Positions 1 to 5,554 of a stretch of 6,266 bases of DNA are shown here, piece after piece. A program made the position numbers and the translations under genes. This stretch comes from Darwinimomas sp045600945 (lineage in GTDB: Bacteria > Bacillota > Clostridia > Lachnospirales > Lachnospiraceae), in NCBI GenBank assembly GCA_045600945.1, contig JAZRYX010000042.1:1-6266 (forward strand). Direction: 5' to 3'. The notes below the pieces were generated by a model. It was not told the origin of the DNA. It saw nothing but the letters and a program-made list of their open reading frames with translations, and made no database searches. Every line of letters starts with the position of its first letter. The stretch's first letter is position 1.

Positions 1-62
1 TTGATTTTCTTTTGTCAAGAGTTGTTTTTTCTTCCGGTAACTTTGAAAAGTATAGTCAAATA
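1..62. other. Left flank of the IS66 element, no gene recognised
   Basis: This short AT-rich stretch precedes the left inverted repeat of the insertion sequence. Read on the minus strand, one frame stays open through it (FDYTFQSYRKKKQLLTKENQ), but there is no start and no recognisable family, so it is not called as a gene. It does not share an 8-bp direct repeat with the sequence just right of the element (GTCAAATA at 55-62 against AGTTGCTT at 2568-2575), so it is uncertain whether it was originally continuous with the DNA beyond 2567. Confidence 0.5.
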
Positions 63-85
63 GTAACCTCAAAATAAACCCCCGT
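63..85 (+). repeat. IS66 left terminal inverted repeat
   Basis: The left end begins GTAACCTCAAAATAAACCCC. Compared with the reverse complement of 2545-2567, 18 of 23 positions match, including the terminal GTAA, an internal AAATAA block and a CCC block. A GTAA tip is typical of IS66-family ends. Confidence 0.85.
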
Positions 86-236
86 CTTTAACCGTCCAAT
101 CAAAGATGTTAAACTGTACCGAGAACTCTCGGGAGTAGATGGAAGTAAAAGAAACACTTCCGGAAGCTCTTGCGAGTAATCGGAGCAGTTTTGTTTACTC
201 GGAAGAGTAACCGAAAGCAAGAAAGGACGGAGAAGC
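86..236 (+). other. IS66 leader with several competing hairpins upstream of tnpA
   Basis: This is non-coding sequence between the left repeat and tnpA. It holds repeated GAGTA and ACTCGG elements in both orientations: CCGAG-AACT-CTCGG at 119-132, the palindrome CTTCCGGAAG at 157-166, GAGTAATCGG at 174-183 and TTACTC-GGAA-GAGTAA at 195-210. The TTACTC arm can pair either with GAGTAA at 174-179 or with GAGTAA at 205-210, so two folds exclude one another. The second ends about 12 bases before the AAAGGA ribosome site at 222-227. I see no convincing promoter here. The pairing is visible in the sequence; any regulatory role is inference. Confidence 0.45.
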
Positions 237-566
237 ATGAGCAAAATGACGCAGAGTATTGTAAGCTTAAAATGTGAGGTACGATTGGAAGAGTGGAAAC
301 GGCAGGTGGCTGCTTGCGCCGGTTCAGGATTAAGTGTAAGGCAGTGGTGTGCACAGGAAGGTATTGCACCGGGTACATATTACAATCGCTTACGCAGGGT
401 TCGTGAATGTATGCTTGAAAACGAGATTGTCCCTGTTAGTCTTCAGGAATCACCCCGTTCCTCCGGCAAAATTGAAATCGCAACAGAGCAAATGAAGATA
501 TCCTTGCCCTCAGATGTCAGCGGAGCCGCCCTTGCTCTTGTGCTGCAAACTTTACAGTCATGTTGA
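237..566 (+). CDS. tnpA: IS66 family accessory protein TnpA (Orf1), HTH protein
   Basis: This is the first IS66 gene, 109 residues, the usual length for this small protein. Residues about 31-57 (from GLSVRQWC to TYYNRLRRVRE) form the conserved helix-turn-helix of IS66 Orf1, which probably binds the element ends or helps transposase assembly. The rest is a variable linker followed by a short segment (KIEIATEQMKISLP, then a helix LALVLQTLQSC) common in the family. The ATG at 237 follows AAAGGA at 222-227 with a spacing of 9 and a second GGAG at 229-232; a later ATG at 246 is less well placed. Its stop overlaps the tnpB start by 7 bases, which points to translational coupling. Exact biochemical role is not settled for the family. 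Confidence 0.9.
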   Translation: MSKMTQSIVSLKCEVRLEEWKRQVAACAGSGLSVRQWCAQEGIAPGTYYNRLRRVRECMLENEIVPVSLQESPRSSGKIEIATEQMKISLPSDVSGAALALVLQTLQSC

Positions 567-916
567 AGGAACTTGCGGAAAATGTGGATGTGTATCTTGT
601 GACCGGGTACACAGATATGCGAAAAGGGATTGACGGTCTGGCGACAATCGTGCAGGGGCAATTGAAGCTTGACCCGTTTAGCCGATGTTTGTTTCTTTTT
701 TGCGGAAGAAACAGGTGTAAAATGAAAGGGCTGCTTTGGGAAGGAGATGGGTTCCTTCTTCTTTACAAAAGGCTGGATAACGGCTCATTCCGTTGGCCGA
801 GGAACGAAACTGAGGCAAAGAAACTGACGGTACAGCAGCTTCGGTGGCTGATGGACGGACTCGCAATTGAACAGCCCAAAGCCATAAAACCGTCGGCACC
901 CGGTATTGTTTACTGA
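560..916 (+). CDS. tnpB: IS66 family accessory protein TnpB (Orf2)
   Basis: This 118-residue protein is a clear IS66 Orf2 protein. Family blocks are visible in order: GYTDMRKGIDGLATIVQ (16-32), LDPFSRCLFLFCGR (37-50), GLLWEGDGFLLLYKRLDNG (57-75), FRWP (77-80), and LRWLMDGLAIEQPKAIKP at the C-terminus. It is known to be needed for transposition in IS66 elements, but its mechanism is unclear, and it is unrelated to the RNA-guided TnpB of IS200/IS605. The ATG sits inside the end of tnpA (ATGTTGA) and has no ribosome site of its own, so expression probably depends on ribosomes finishing tnpA. It looks intact and full length. Confidence 0.93.
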   Translation: MLKELAENVDVYLVTGYTDMRKGIDGLATIVQGQLKLDPFSRCLFLFCGRNRCKMKGLLWEGDGFLLLYKRLDNGSFRWPRNETEAKKLTVQQLRWLMDGLAIEQPKAIKPSAPGIVY

Positions 917-933
917 AAGTACATATATTGTTA

Positions 934-962
934 TTGTCAATTTAACACCTTTCTGCTACAAT
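934..962 (+). promoter_or_regulatory. Sigma-A type promoter driving tnpC
   Basis: TTGTCA at 934-939 and TACAAT at 957-962 are separated by exactly 17 bases, and a TG at 954-955 gives an extended -10 (TGC-TACAAT). It lies in the 76-base gap between tnpB and tnpC. Transcription would start near 969, just before the ribosome site GGGAGG at 978-983. This would let the transposase be made independently of tnpA and tnpB. Confidence 0.7.
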
Positions 963-992
963 GTTTTCAACGCAGCAGGGAGGTGTTTTCTT

Positions 993-2483
993 ATGGAAAA
1001 TCAGAAAAAAACATACGAAGAACTTACGGAAGAAAACGCTAATCTTACAGAAGAAAATGCCGAACTCAGACAAAGAATAGCCATTCTTGAAAAAGCGGTA
1101 TTCGGTCCGAAAAGCGAAAAGACCAAGACGGCAGAAGTGTCGGAGCAATTGCATTTCAATGAGGCAGAGGAAAACCAGTCCGTATCGGAACGGGAAGATG
1201 AAAAGCAAACAGTTGTAACCGGATATTCCCGCAAGAAAAAGCGCACCAGGGATGAGCTGTACGGAAATCTACCCGTGGAAGAAGTGATTCATACCGCAGA
1301 AGACAGCGAATGTCCCGTATGCGGCACGGAAATGGTCGTCATCGGAAAAGAATATGTCCGTGAAGAATTGGTTTATGTACCGGCAAAAATGTTCCGCCGT
1401 CAGCATTTCGTTCAAACCGTTAAATGTCCGGAATGCGGTACGGATACCGAACAGGATACAGTCAGCGATACGGCAACAAAATCCGTTATCGTAAGAGCGA
1501 CTGCGCCGGAATCTGTTTTACCGAAAAGCTTTGCGTCGGCGGAATTATTGGCACATATTTTCTACGAAAAATATGCGAAAGCAGTACCTCTCGAAAGACT
1601 TTCAAAGGATTTCGGCAATCTCGGCGCACAATTATCCACGGCAACTCTTTCAAACTGGGTCATAGAGGCGGCAAGGATATATCTGAAACCCATCTATGAC
1701 GAGATGCACCGTTTCATGCTGGAAAGTGCAAAGGTCATTCATGCGGATGAAACGCCGGTACAGGTATTGCACGAAAAGGGACGCAAGGCTACAACGGAAT
1801 CCCGAATGTGGGTTTACTGTACAGACAGAATAAAGCTGTACGAATACAAGCCCACAAGAAAGGGACAGAATGCCGTGGATTTTCTGAACGGTTACAGCGG
1901 ATATCTTGTTTGTGACGGATATGACGGCTACAACAAGTTAAGCCGGGTAACCCGCTGCGGATGTTGGGCACACGCAAGAAGAAAATTCCTTGAAGCAATA
2001 CCCAAAGAGGAAGAAGCAGCAGAAACATCTAAAGCAAAGGAAGGCTTTGACCGGATAAACAGAATATATGCCATCGAGGGACAGCTGAAAGAATTGCCTC
2101 CCGAGGAACGGCAAAAGCAACGGCTTGAGCAGATAAAACCTGTTCTTGACGGCTTTTACGCATGGCTTGAAACATTCACGCCCTCAGGTAAAACAAAATT
2201 AGCGTCAGCGGTGCAGTATGTACTCAACGAAAAGAAATATCTGTACGCATTTTTAGAGGATCCAAGCATTCCCGTTGACAACAACACCGCCGAGAGAGCG
2301 GTAAAGCCGTTCGTCATAGGCAGAAAGAATTGGCTGTTCTCGACCTCTCCGAAGGGCGCGCAGGCAAGCGCCAAGGCATACTCGGTCATCACCACGGCAC
2401 AGGAAAACGGACTCGACGTGCGGGAATACCTCACAAGGCTGTTCGGTACCGGAGAACTTGCCTTGCCGCTGAAAAATGAATAA
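993..2483 (+). CDS. tnpC: IS66 family DDE transposase TnpC
   Basis: This 496-residue protein is the IS66 transposase, which cuts and joins the element ends. In order it shows an N-terminal leucine-zipper-like coiled coil (about 5-38, with YEELTEENANLTEENAELRQ), a basic stretch RKKKRTRDE (80-88), a zinc-finger pair CPVC (107-110) and CPEC (145-148), the DDE catalytic domain and a C-terminal IS66 domain (NGLDVREYLTRLF). Likely catalytic residues are D252 in IHADETPV, D308 in LVCDGYDGY and E434 in NNTAERAVKPF; the family motif CWAHARRKF is at 324-332. The chosen ATG at 993 follows GGGAGG with a good spacing. An in-frame ATG at 906 lies upstream of the promoter, has no ribosome site and adds 29 unrelated residues. 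No frameshift is visible. Confidence 0.95.
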   Translation: MENQKKTYEELTEENANLTEENAELRQRIAILEKAVFGPKSEKTKTAEVSEQLHFNEAEENQSVSEREDEKQTVVTGYSRKKKRTRDELYGNLPVEEVIHTAEDSECPVCGTEMVVIGKEYVREELVYVPAKMFRRQHFVQTVKCPECGTDTEQDTVSDTATKSVIVRATAPESVLPKSFASAELLAHIFYEKYAKAVPLERLSKDFGNLGAQLSTATLSNWVIEAARIYLKPIYDEMHRFMLESAKVIHADETPVQVLHEKGRKATTESRMWVYCTDRIKLYEYKPTRKGQNAVDFLNGYSGYLVCDGYDGYNKLSRVTRCGCWAHARRKFLEAIPKEEEAAETSKAKEGFDRINRIYAIEGQLKELPPEERQKQRLEQIKPVLDGFYAWLETFTPSGKTKLASAVQYVLNEKKYLYAFLEDPSIPVDNNTAERAVKPFVIGRKNWLFSTSPKGAQASAKAYSVITTAQENGLDVREYLTRLFGTGELALPLKNE

Positions 2484-2490
2484 TGAAAAC

Positions 2491-2534
2491 ATCGGAGGCT
2501 TCATCCATTACAGATGAGACCTCCGATTTTTTTT
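2491..2534 (+). terminator. Intrinsic terminator after tnpC, inside the IS66 right end
   Basis: ATCGGAGG at 2491-2498 pairs with CCTCCGAT at 2520-2527, and an inner stem TCATC (2501-2505) pairs with GATGA (2513-2517) around a 7-base loop. A run of eight T follows (2527-2534). It ends the transposase transcript 11 bases before the right inverted repeat, and so limits read-through from the element into the neighbouring minus-strand gene as antisense. Confidence 0.9.
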
Positions 2535-2544
2535 CACAACCCGA

Positions 2545-2567
2545 ACGTGGGATTATTTAGGGCTTAC
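2545..2567 (-). repeat. IS66 right terminal inverted repeat
   Basis: Read on the minus strand this end begins GTAAGCCCTAAATAATCCCA and matches the left end at 18 of 23 positions. Its terminal GTAA supplies the TAA stop codon now used by the minus-strand lipoprotein frame entering from the right. Confidence 0.85.
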
Positions 2568-3139
2568 AGTTGCTTAACCGCAGTTATTTTTTCTTTTTCT
2601 GACATGCCTTGGAATGGTCTTACTCGCGCATTGCCAAGTTTTGCAGATTCAAATTCTTCCAGTTTCTTTATTTCTGCTCTTGTAGGAAAAGCGGCACATA
2701 TTGCATTTGAAATCTCTCCCGGGGGAATTGTGTTTATTACAATCGCTTTCTGTGTTATATCGTCCGTTGCAAACATCCAGCATTGACCGTTGGACTCTTT
2801 ATAGTATTGCTGACTCCATGTTACTATGTATGTAATATCCCAAGCTTGGTTCAGTATGCCTTTGTATACTTCTTCATAACATGGTGACATGGATTTTTGG
2901 GGTAAAGATACATGCTCAACATTTGTGAAGACCATAGCTGCATAAGCGACAATGCTATCAGCAATATCCAAATTGTCTGTGTGGATGCTATGGTTAGAAT
3001 GAAGAAAGTATTCAAAAAGAACGTATAACGTACTAACGCTTTCTTTCACACGAATACCCATAGTCAGTCCTTCACAGCCACATAAAAGACCACTTATCAA
3101 GATCAGCAAAGGAATGAAAATCCAAAGTTATTTCGTCAT
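2564..3139 (-). pseudogene. Damaged lipoprotein gene, stop at codon 4 and tail cut by IS66
   Basis: The natural start appears to be the ATG at 3139-3137, 8 bases after a good AGGAG ribosome site. It reads M-T-K and then hits TAA at 3130-3128. The same frame continues directly into a lipoprotein-type signal: the hydrophobic run LWIFIPLLILISG followed by LLCGC, a lipobox-like site ending in Cys. The mature part of about 170 residues is unfamiliar: it is soluble looking, with a YIVTWSQQYYK region, NGQCWMFATDD and an acidic/basic helix AEIKKLEEFE near the end. The last codon and the stop come from the IS66 right repeat (CTG-TAA), so the original C-terminus is lost or altered. A TTG at 3109 could allow weak re-initiation but would remove half the signal. 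It lies 31 bases after the GH25 gene and was probably its operon partner. Confidence 0.75.
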
Positions 3140-3146
3140 TTATGCA

Positions 3147-3151
3147 CTCCT
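3147..3151 (-). promoter_or_regulatory. Ribosome binding site of the lipoprotein gene
   Basis: AGGAG on the minus strand is placed 7 to 8 bases before ATG at 3139. It decides the start: without it the TTG at 3109 would be the only candidate. The preserved ribosome site in front of a signal peptide broken by TAA argues that the stop is a recent mutation. Confidence 0.7.
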
Positions 3152-3170
3152 GTAAATTCGCGCTTGACTA

Positions 3171-3895
3171 TCAGTATTGCTTGTAAAAATAGTTCATATT
3201 CACATTGCCGTCTATACCAGACACGGTCCCGGCTGCGCTGTATTGCCACACATCCGGCGGGTTCCTGTACGGATAGTCGCAACTATCGACATTCGGCTGT
3301 ACTATCCACAGGTCATACGCGGAAATGGAGGAATAATCCAGTTTATCCCGCAGCCAAGCGGATGAAGCACGTATCATCGGGGTGTATCCGCTGCTTTTTA
3401 CCAGCTCGCAAAAGGCCACGGCAATGTCGGTGAGTTCCCCGACGGACATATTGCGTTGACAACTGTCCTCCAGACTATAGGCAACGGGCAGGTCAAGCGA
3501 ATAATCACCGATCGTCGCAATCAGATTGTTGAATTCCCATTGCGCCTCGTTCGTGTTCGTCGCGTAGCTGTAAAGGTATACACCGACTTTCAACCCCGCA
3601 GCCTTAGCCCCCTCGATATTCTGACGGAATCGGATGTCCATTCCTGTCCATCCGTAATTGGACTTTATCATGACGTATTCGACACCGGAGGCTTTAACCT
3701 CGTCCCAATCGATGTCGCCCTCCCATGACGACACATCGATACCGCAAACCGGCTGCTCGACGGACTGTACATTGGAATATCCGTTGACGGTGCCAAGAAG
3801 CGCTCCATCATCGACCCTGGAGAGCATGATAGAAAGCAATATCACTCCGGTTATGATGACAAAACATAATATTAGTGCAAATACGTTTTTTTCAT
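3171..3895 (-). pseudogene. GH25 lysozyme-like exported protein, frameshifted at start
   Basis: The body is a clear glycoside hydrolase family 25 (muramidase) domain, which cleaves peptidoglycan outside the cell: GIDVSSWEGDIDWDEVKASG, then RFRQNIEGAKAAGLKVGVYL, LDLPVAYSLED, a GYTPMIRASSAWL block and a WQYSAAGTVSGIDGNVNMNY tail. The best start is ATG at 3895-3893 with AAAGGA 9 bases before it, but the seven A that follow put it out of frame; one more A would give M-K-K-N and a continuous membrane signal. No ATG, GTG or TTG lies in frame between an upstream stop (3917) and GTG at 3845, which has no ribosome site and keeps only part of the signal. The family usually has Asp where this protein has Ser in AYSLED, so a catalytic residue is lost; other usual residues (Tyr in MIY, Tyr in AQYN, Asp in GNVD) are also changed. 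It is most likely a decaying gene, less likely a non-catalytic binder. Confidence 0.8.
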
Positions 3896-4123
3896 TTCCG
3901 GTTTTCCTTTCTATTCAGAACAAAAATGAAGACATAATAAACTGCAGCAATAACGACGGCAATTTAACGGATAACAGGGGCAGCACCGAATATTTCCGCC
4001 GCAAACACTATTATGGTATTTTACGAAAGACGAAGTGAGTTCTTCCGTATCAATTATTTCATGAATACTTTTGAAAACAACTCTCATGGGGAGAAACAGT
4101 GCTTTGTTCCTTTCATCCCTCAT
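3892..4123 (-). pseudogene. Small two-helix membrane protein, frameshifted and with internal stop
   Basis: From ATG at 4123 the frame gives a polar N-terminal part (MRDERNKALFLP, then VVFKSIHEIIDTEELTSSF and VKY). After codon TAC at 4018-4016 that frame turns into a Cys-rich run ending at TAG 3913-3911. Skipping one base (C4015) gives instead a typical membrane segment, IIVFAAEIFGAAPVIR, then TAA at 3966-3964, then a second membrane segment, IAVVIAAVYYVFIFVL, with a basic tail NRKENRK. The restored frame ends in a TGA that overlaps the ATG of the GH25 gene (ATGA), as expected for coupled operon genes. So I read a gene of about 76 residues with two helices, broken by one indel and one nonsense mutation. 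The N-terminal start is uncertain because no good ribosome site precedes it. No family recognised. Confidence 0.55.
3905..3910 (-). promoter_or_regulatory. Ribosome binding site of the GH25 gene
   Basis: AAAGGA on the minus strand is 9 bases before ATG 3895. It supports ATG 3895 as the true start and so reveals the frameshift in the A7 tract (plus-strand T run at 3886-3892). Confidence 0.6.
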
Positions 4124-4135
4124 CGTAATCAGAAG

Positions 4136-4165
4136 GCCGATTCGGAGAAAACAAAGCGAATCGGC
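4136..4165. repeat. Perfect 9-bp inverted repeat in the divergent spacer
   Basis: GCCGATTCG at 4136-4144 and CGAATCGGC at 4157-4165 are exact inverted copies around a 12-base purine-rich centre (4145-4156). There is no T run on either side, so it is not an intrinsic terminator. It lies between the divergent operons and just downstream of a possible minus-strand promoter, so it could be an operator or a 5' hairpin of the minus-strand transcript. Confidence 0.65.
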
Positions 4166-4175
4166 ACAGACGGTT

Positions 4176-4205
4176 ATAATGAGCCGCTTCGGTCACAGAT
4201 TGCAA
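4176..4205 (-). promoter_or_regulatory. Possible promoter of the minus-strand cluster
   Basis: On the minus strand TTGCAA (4205-4200) and CATTAT (4181-4176) are 18 bases apart. The start of transcription would fall near 4169, directly ahead of the inverted repeat at 4136-4165. Both hexamers are imperfect, so this is a suggestion only. Confidence 0.35.
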
Positions 4206-4228
4206 GATCCTGACAGAGCCGCCGGAGA

Positions 4229-4257
4229 TTGATTTTTCGGCATATAAGAGTTAAAAT
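4229..4257 (+). promoter_or_regulatory. Sigma-A type promoter of the 7TM-PrsW operon
   Basis: TTGATT at 4229-4234 and TAAAAT at 4252-4257 are 17 bases apart in an AT-rich stretch. Transcription would start near 4264, about 43 bases before the first ATG at 4307. Confidence 0.6.
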
Positions 4258-4306
4258 ATATTGTTAGGTTGGCAATTGTATGAAATGGATTGAGTGGTGA
4301 GGGAAG

Positions 4307-4918
4307 ATGGTAATCCGGTTAATAATACTCGCAGCCGCGGCGATAGCATGTGTATATGGTATTGCAGAAATCAAAAAGGACCCGAAGGACAGATTTTTTC
4401 AGGTTGCAGCGTGCGGCGTAGGAGCTGTGGTACTATCGCGTATTTATTATATCCTGCTGCTTTTGTCGAATGGAGCGGACACAGTTGTGACGGTTGGGAC
4501 ACTTGGGCAGGCGGCCGCCTATCTGTTCTTTTCAACAGCAAATCTTTATTACCTTCAGGATGGAAAGGCTGATCTGAAGCCGGGACTACTGAACGTAAGC
4601 GGCACTTTTATTGCCTGCGTATTCTTTGCCTTATGTGCGGCTGAATGGGGCTCTTTAAAGGCATATATCGGTGTGGCAATCCTGATACTCTCCATGGGAA
4701 GCGCGATGTATATCTCCATGAGTGTGCTTAGTAGAAAGAACAGGACTTTCGGCTTCAATATCTGCGTTAGTGTACTTGTTATTATGAATGCACTATCGGA
4801 ATATACCGCAACCTTTGCAAATGATTTCCTTTTGATTCTGGAATCATCGATTGCCGCAGTCGCGCTGTTCCTTATGTTACCGCTCTTAAAGAAGGGGGCA
4901 GACATATGGAGAGCATGA
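4307..4918 (+). CDS. Seven-helix membrane protein of unknown function, coupled to PrsW
   Basis: This 203-residue protein is almost entirely membrane. Helices are visible at about 3-20, 32-54, 62-83, 93-112, 117-140, 148-166 and 172-194, joined by short loops with charged patches KKDPKDR (23-29) and SRKNR (142-146). There is no signal peptide and no enzymatic motif I can recognise. The compact seven-helix shape with short loops resembles bacterial sensor-type membrane domains, but I cannot name a family. The ATG at 4307 follows a GGTGAGGG-type ribosome site; an ATG at 4294 is in another frame. Its last codons overlap the PrsW gene by 13 bases (ACATATGGAGAGCATGA), so the two proteins are probably made together, and this one may be a substrate, regulator or partner of the protease. 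Confidence 0.8.
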   Translation: MVIRLIILAAAAIACVYGIAEIKKDPKDRFFQVAACGVGAVVLSRIYYILLLLSNGADTVVTVGTLGQAAAYLFFSTANLYYLQDGKADLKPGLLNVSGTFIACVFFALCAAEWGSLKAYIGVAILILSMGSAMYISMSVLSRKNRTFGFNICVSVLVIMNALSEYTATFANDFLLILESSIAAVALFLMLPLLKKGADIWRA

Positions 4919-5553
4919 TAGTCAAAATCGTTATATGTATAGTAATTCCGATCATTCTGCTCTGCCTCGTAATGGAGAAGAAGACCCGTCGTGTGGCAAT
5001 GGCTACGGTACTCGGATGCTTTATGTGTTTGGCGGCGTATTATTTTGATCCGCTGGTTCAGAAGACATTCGGATTCTCCGAATATTACCTTATTACAAGC
5101 GCGGCACCGTTTGTTGAAGAGAGCCTTAAGTTTATTCCGATTCTGCTGTTTTCTTTATTTATATCAAAAGAAAAGAAGGAACTATTGCCTGTTGCGTTTG
5201 CGGTTGGTGTTGGATTTGCCATTGTAGAGAATTCATTTATGCTTGCACAGTATGCGGAGTCTTCAACGGTAATATGGATGATCGTTCGAGGCGTTGGAAC
5301 GGGCCTTATGCACGCGATGAGTACGCTGATCGTCGGATATGGTGTTTTCCTTGCCTCAAAGGACAAGCGAATATACCTGACCGCCACTCTTGCGGCGCTC
5401 TTTCTGGCAATGATGTATCACGGCGCGTATAACGCCATTATTCAGATACCGGGGATAAAATACATCGGCATTTTACTTCCGGTAATTTCCTATGCAGTCT
5501 TTATTTTTCTGCAGAATAAGGAGCAAATCAAAGCGTTTTTAAACGAGGGATAA
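4906..5553 (+). CDS. PrsW family intramembrane metalloprotease
   Basis: This 215-residue membrane protein carries the PrsW family motifs: EESLK at 71-75 (the EExxK pair of glutamates), FAIVEN at 104-109, GLMHAMST with H136, and MMYHGAYNAI with H172 and N176. In Bacillus subtilis PrsW cuts the anti-sigma factor RsiW, releasing a sigma factor on envelope stress; relatives act on other membrane proteins. Eight or so hydrophobic helices are visible, the motifs lying in the middle ones. The start at 4906 has AAGGGGG (4892-4898) 7 bases before it; an ATG at 4915 is possible but too far from it. All metal and catalytic residues appear intact. No sigma or anti-sigma gene is in view, so the substrate is unknown; the overlapping 7TM protein and the next exported protein are the nearest candidates. 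I give no prsW symbol since orthology is not shown. Confidence 0.88.
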   Translation: MESMIVKIVICIVIPIILLCLVMEKKTRRVAMATVLGCFMCLAAYYFDPLVQKTFGFSEYYLITSAAPFVEESLKFIPILLFSLFISKEKKELLPVAFAVGVGFAIVENSFMLAQYAESSTVIWMIVRGVGTGLMHAMSTLIVGYGVFLASKDKRIYLTATLAALFLAMMYHGAYNAIIQIPGIKYIGILLPVISYAVFIFLQNKEQIKAFLNEG

Positions 5554-5554
5554 T

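Larger units (their letters stand above)
63..2567 (+). mobile_element. Complete IS66-family insertion sequence, 2505 bp
   Basis: The element has the standard IS66 plan: a short HTH protein (tnpA), the IS66 Orf2 protein (tnpB) and a DDE transposase of about 500 residues (tnpC), all on the plus strand and bounded by imperfect inverted repeats beginning GTAA. Its length of about 2.5 kb is usual for the family. All three reading frames are intact, and the transposase keeps its catalytic and zinc-binding residues, so it may still be mobile. An internal promoter precedes tnpC and a strong terminator closes the unit inside the right end. IS66 elements normally create an 8-bp target duplication; none is visible here, which suggests a deletion or recombination at one end after insertion. 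Confidence 0.93.

Noticed and set aside
906..992. Longer transposase start at ATG 906
   Set aside because: It lies upstream of the promoter at 934-962, has no ribosome site, and adds residues without family similarity; ATG 993 has GGGAGG at good spacing and begins the coiled coil.
2514..2786. Plus-strand reading frame of 90 codons across the terminator and lipoprotein gene
   Set aside because: It starts within the terminator hairpin and is antisense to the lipoprotein gene; no ribosome site and no recognisable motif.
3128..3966. Reassigned TAA codon as explanation for the internal stops
   Set aside because: Intact genes in the same window (tnpC, PrsW) end with TAA at natural termini, so TAA is a normal stop.
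3164..4038. Several plus-strand frames opposite the GH25 gene
   Set aside because: They are antisense shadows of a clearly recognisable GH25 domain.
3911..4123. Cys-rich 70-residue minus-strand protein as a real gene
   Set aside because: Its C-terminal half is the out-of-frame reading of two membrane helices; the other frame fits better and couples to the next gene.
4294..4572. Plus-strand frame starting 13 bases before the 7TM gene
   Set aside because: It overlaps the 7TM frame almost entirely, is not membrane-like and has no motif; the 7TM frame has the ribosome site and couples to PrsW.
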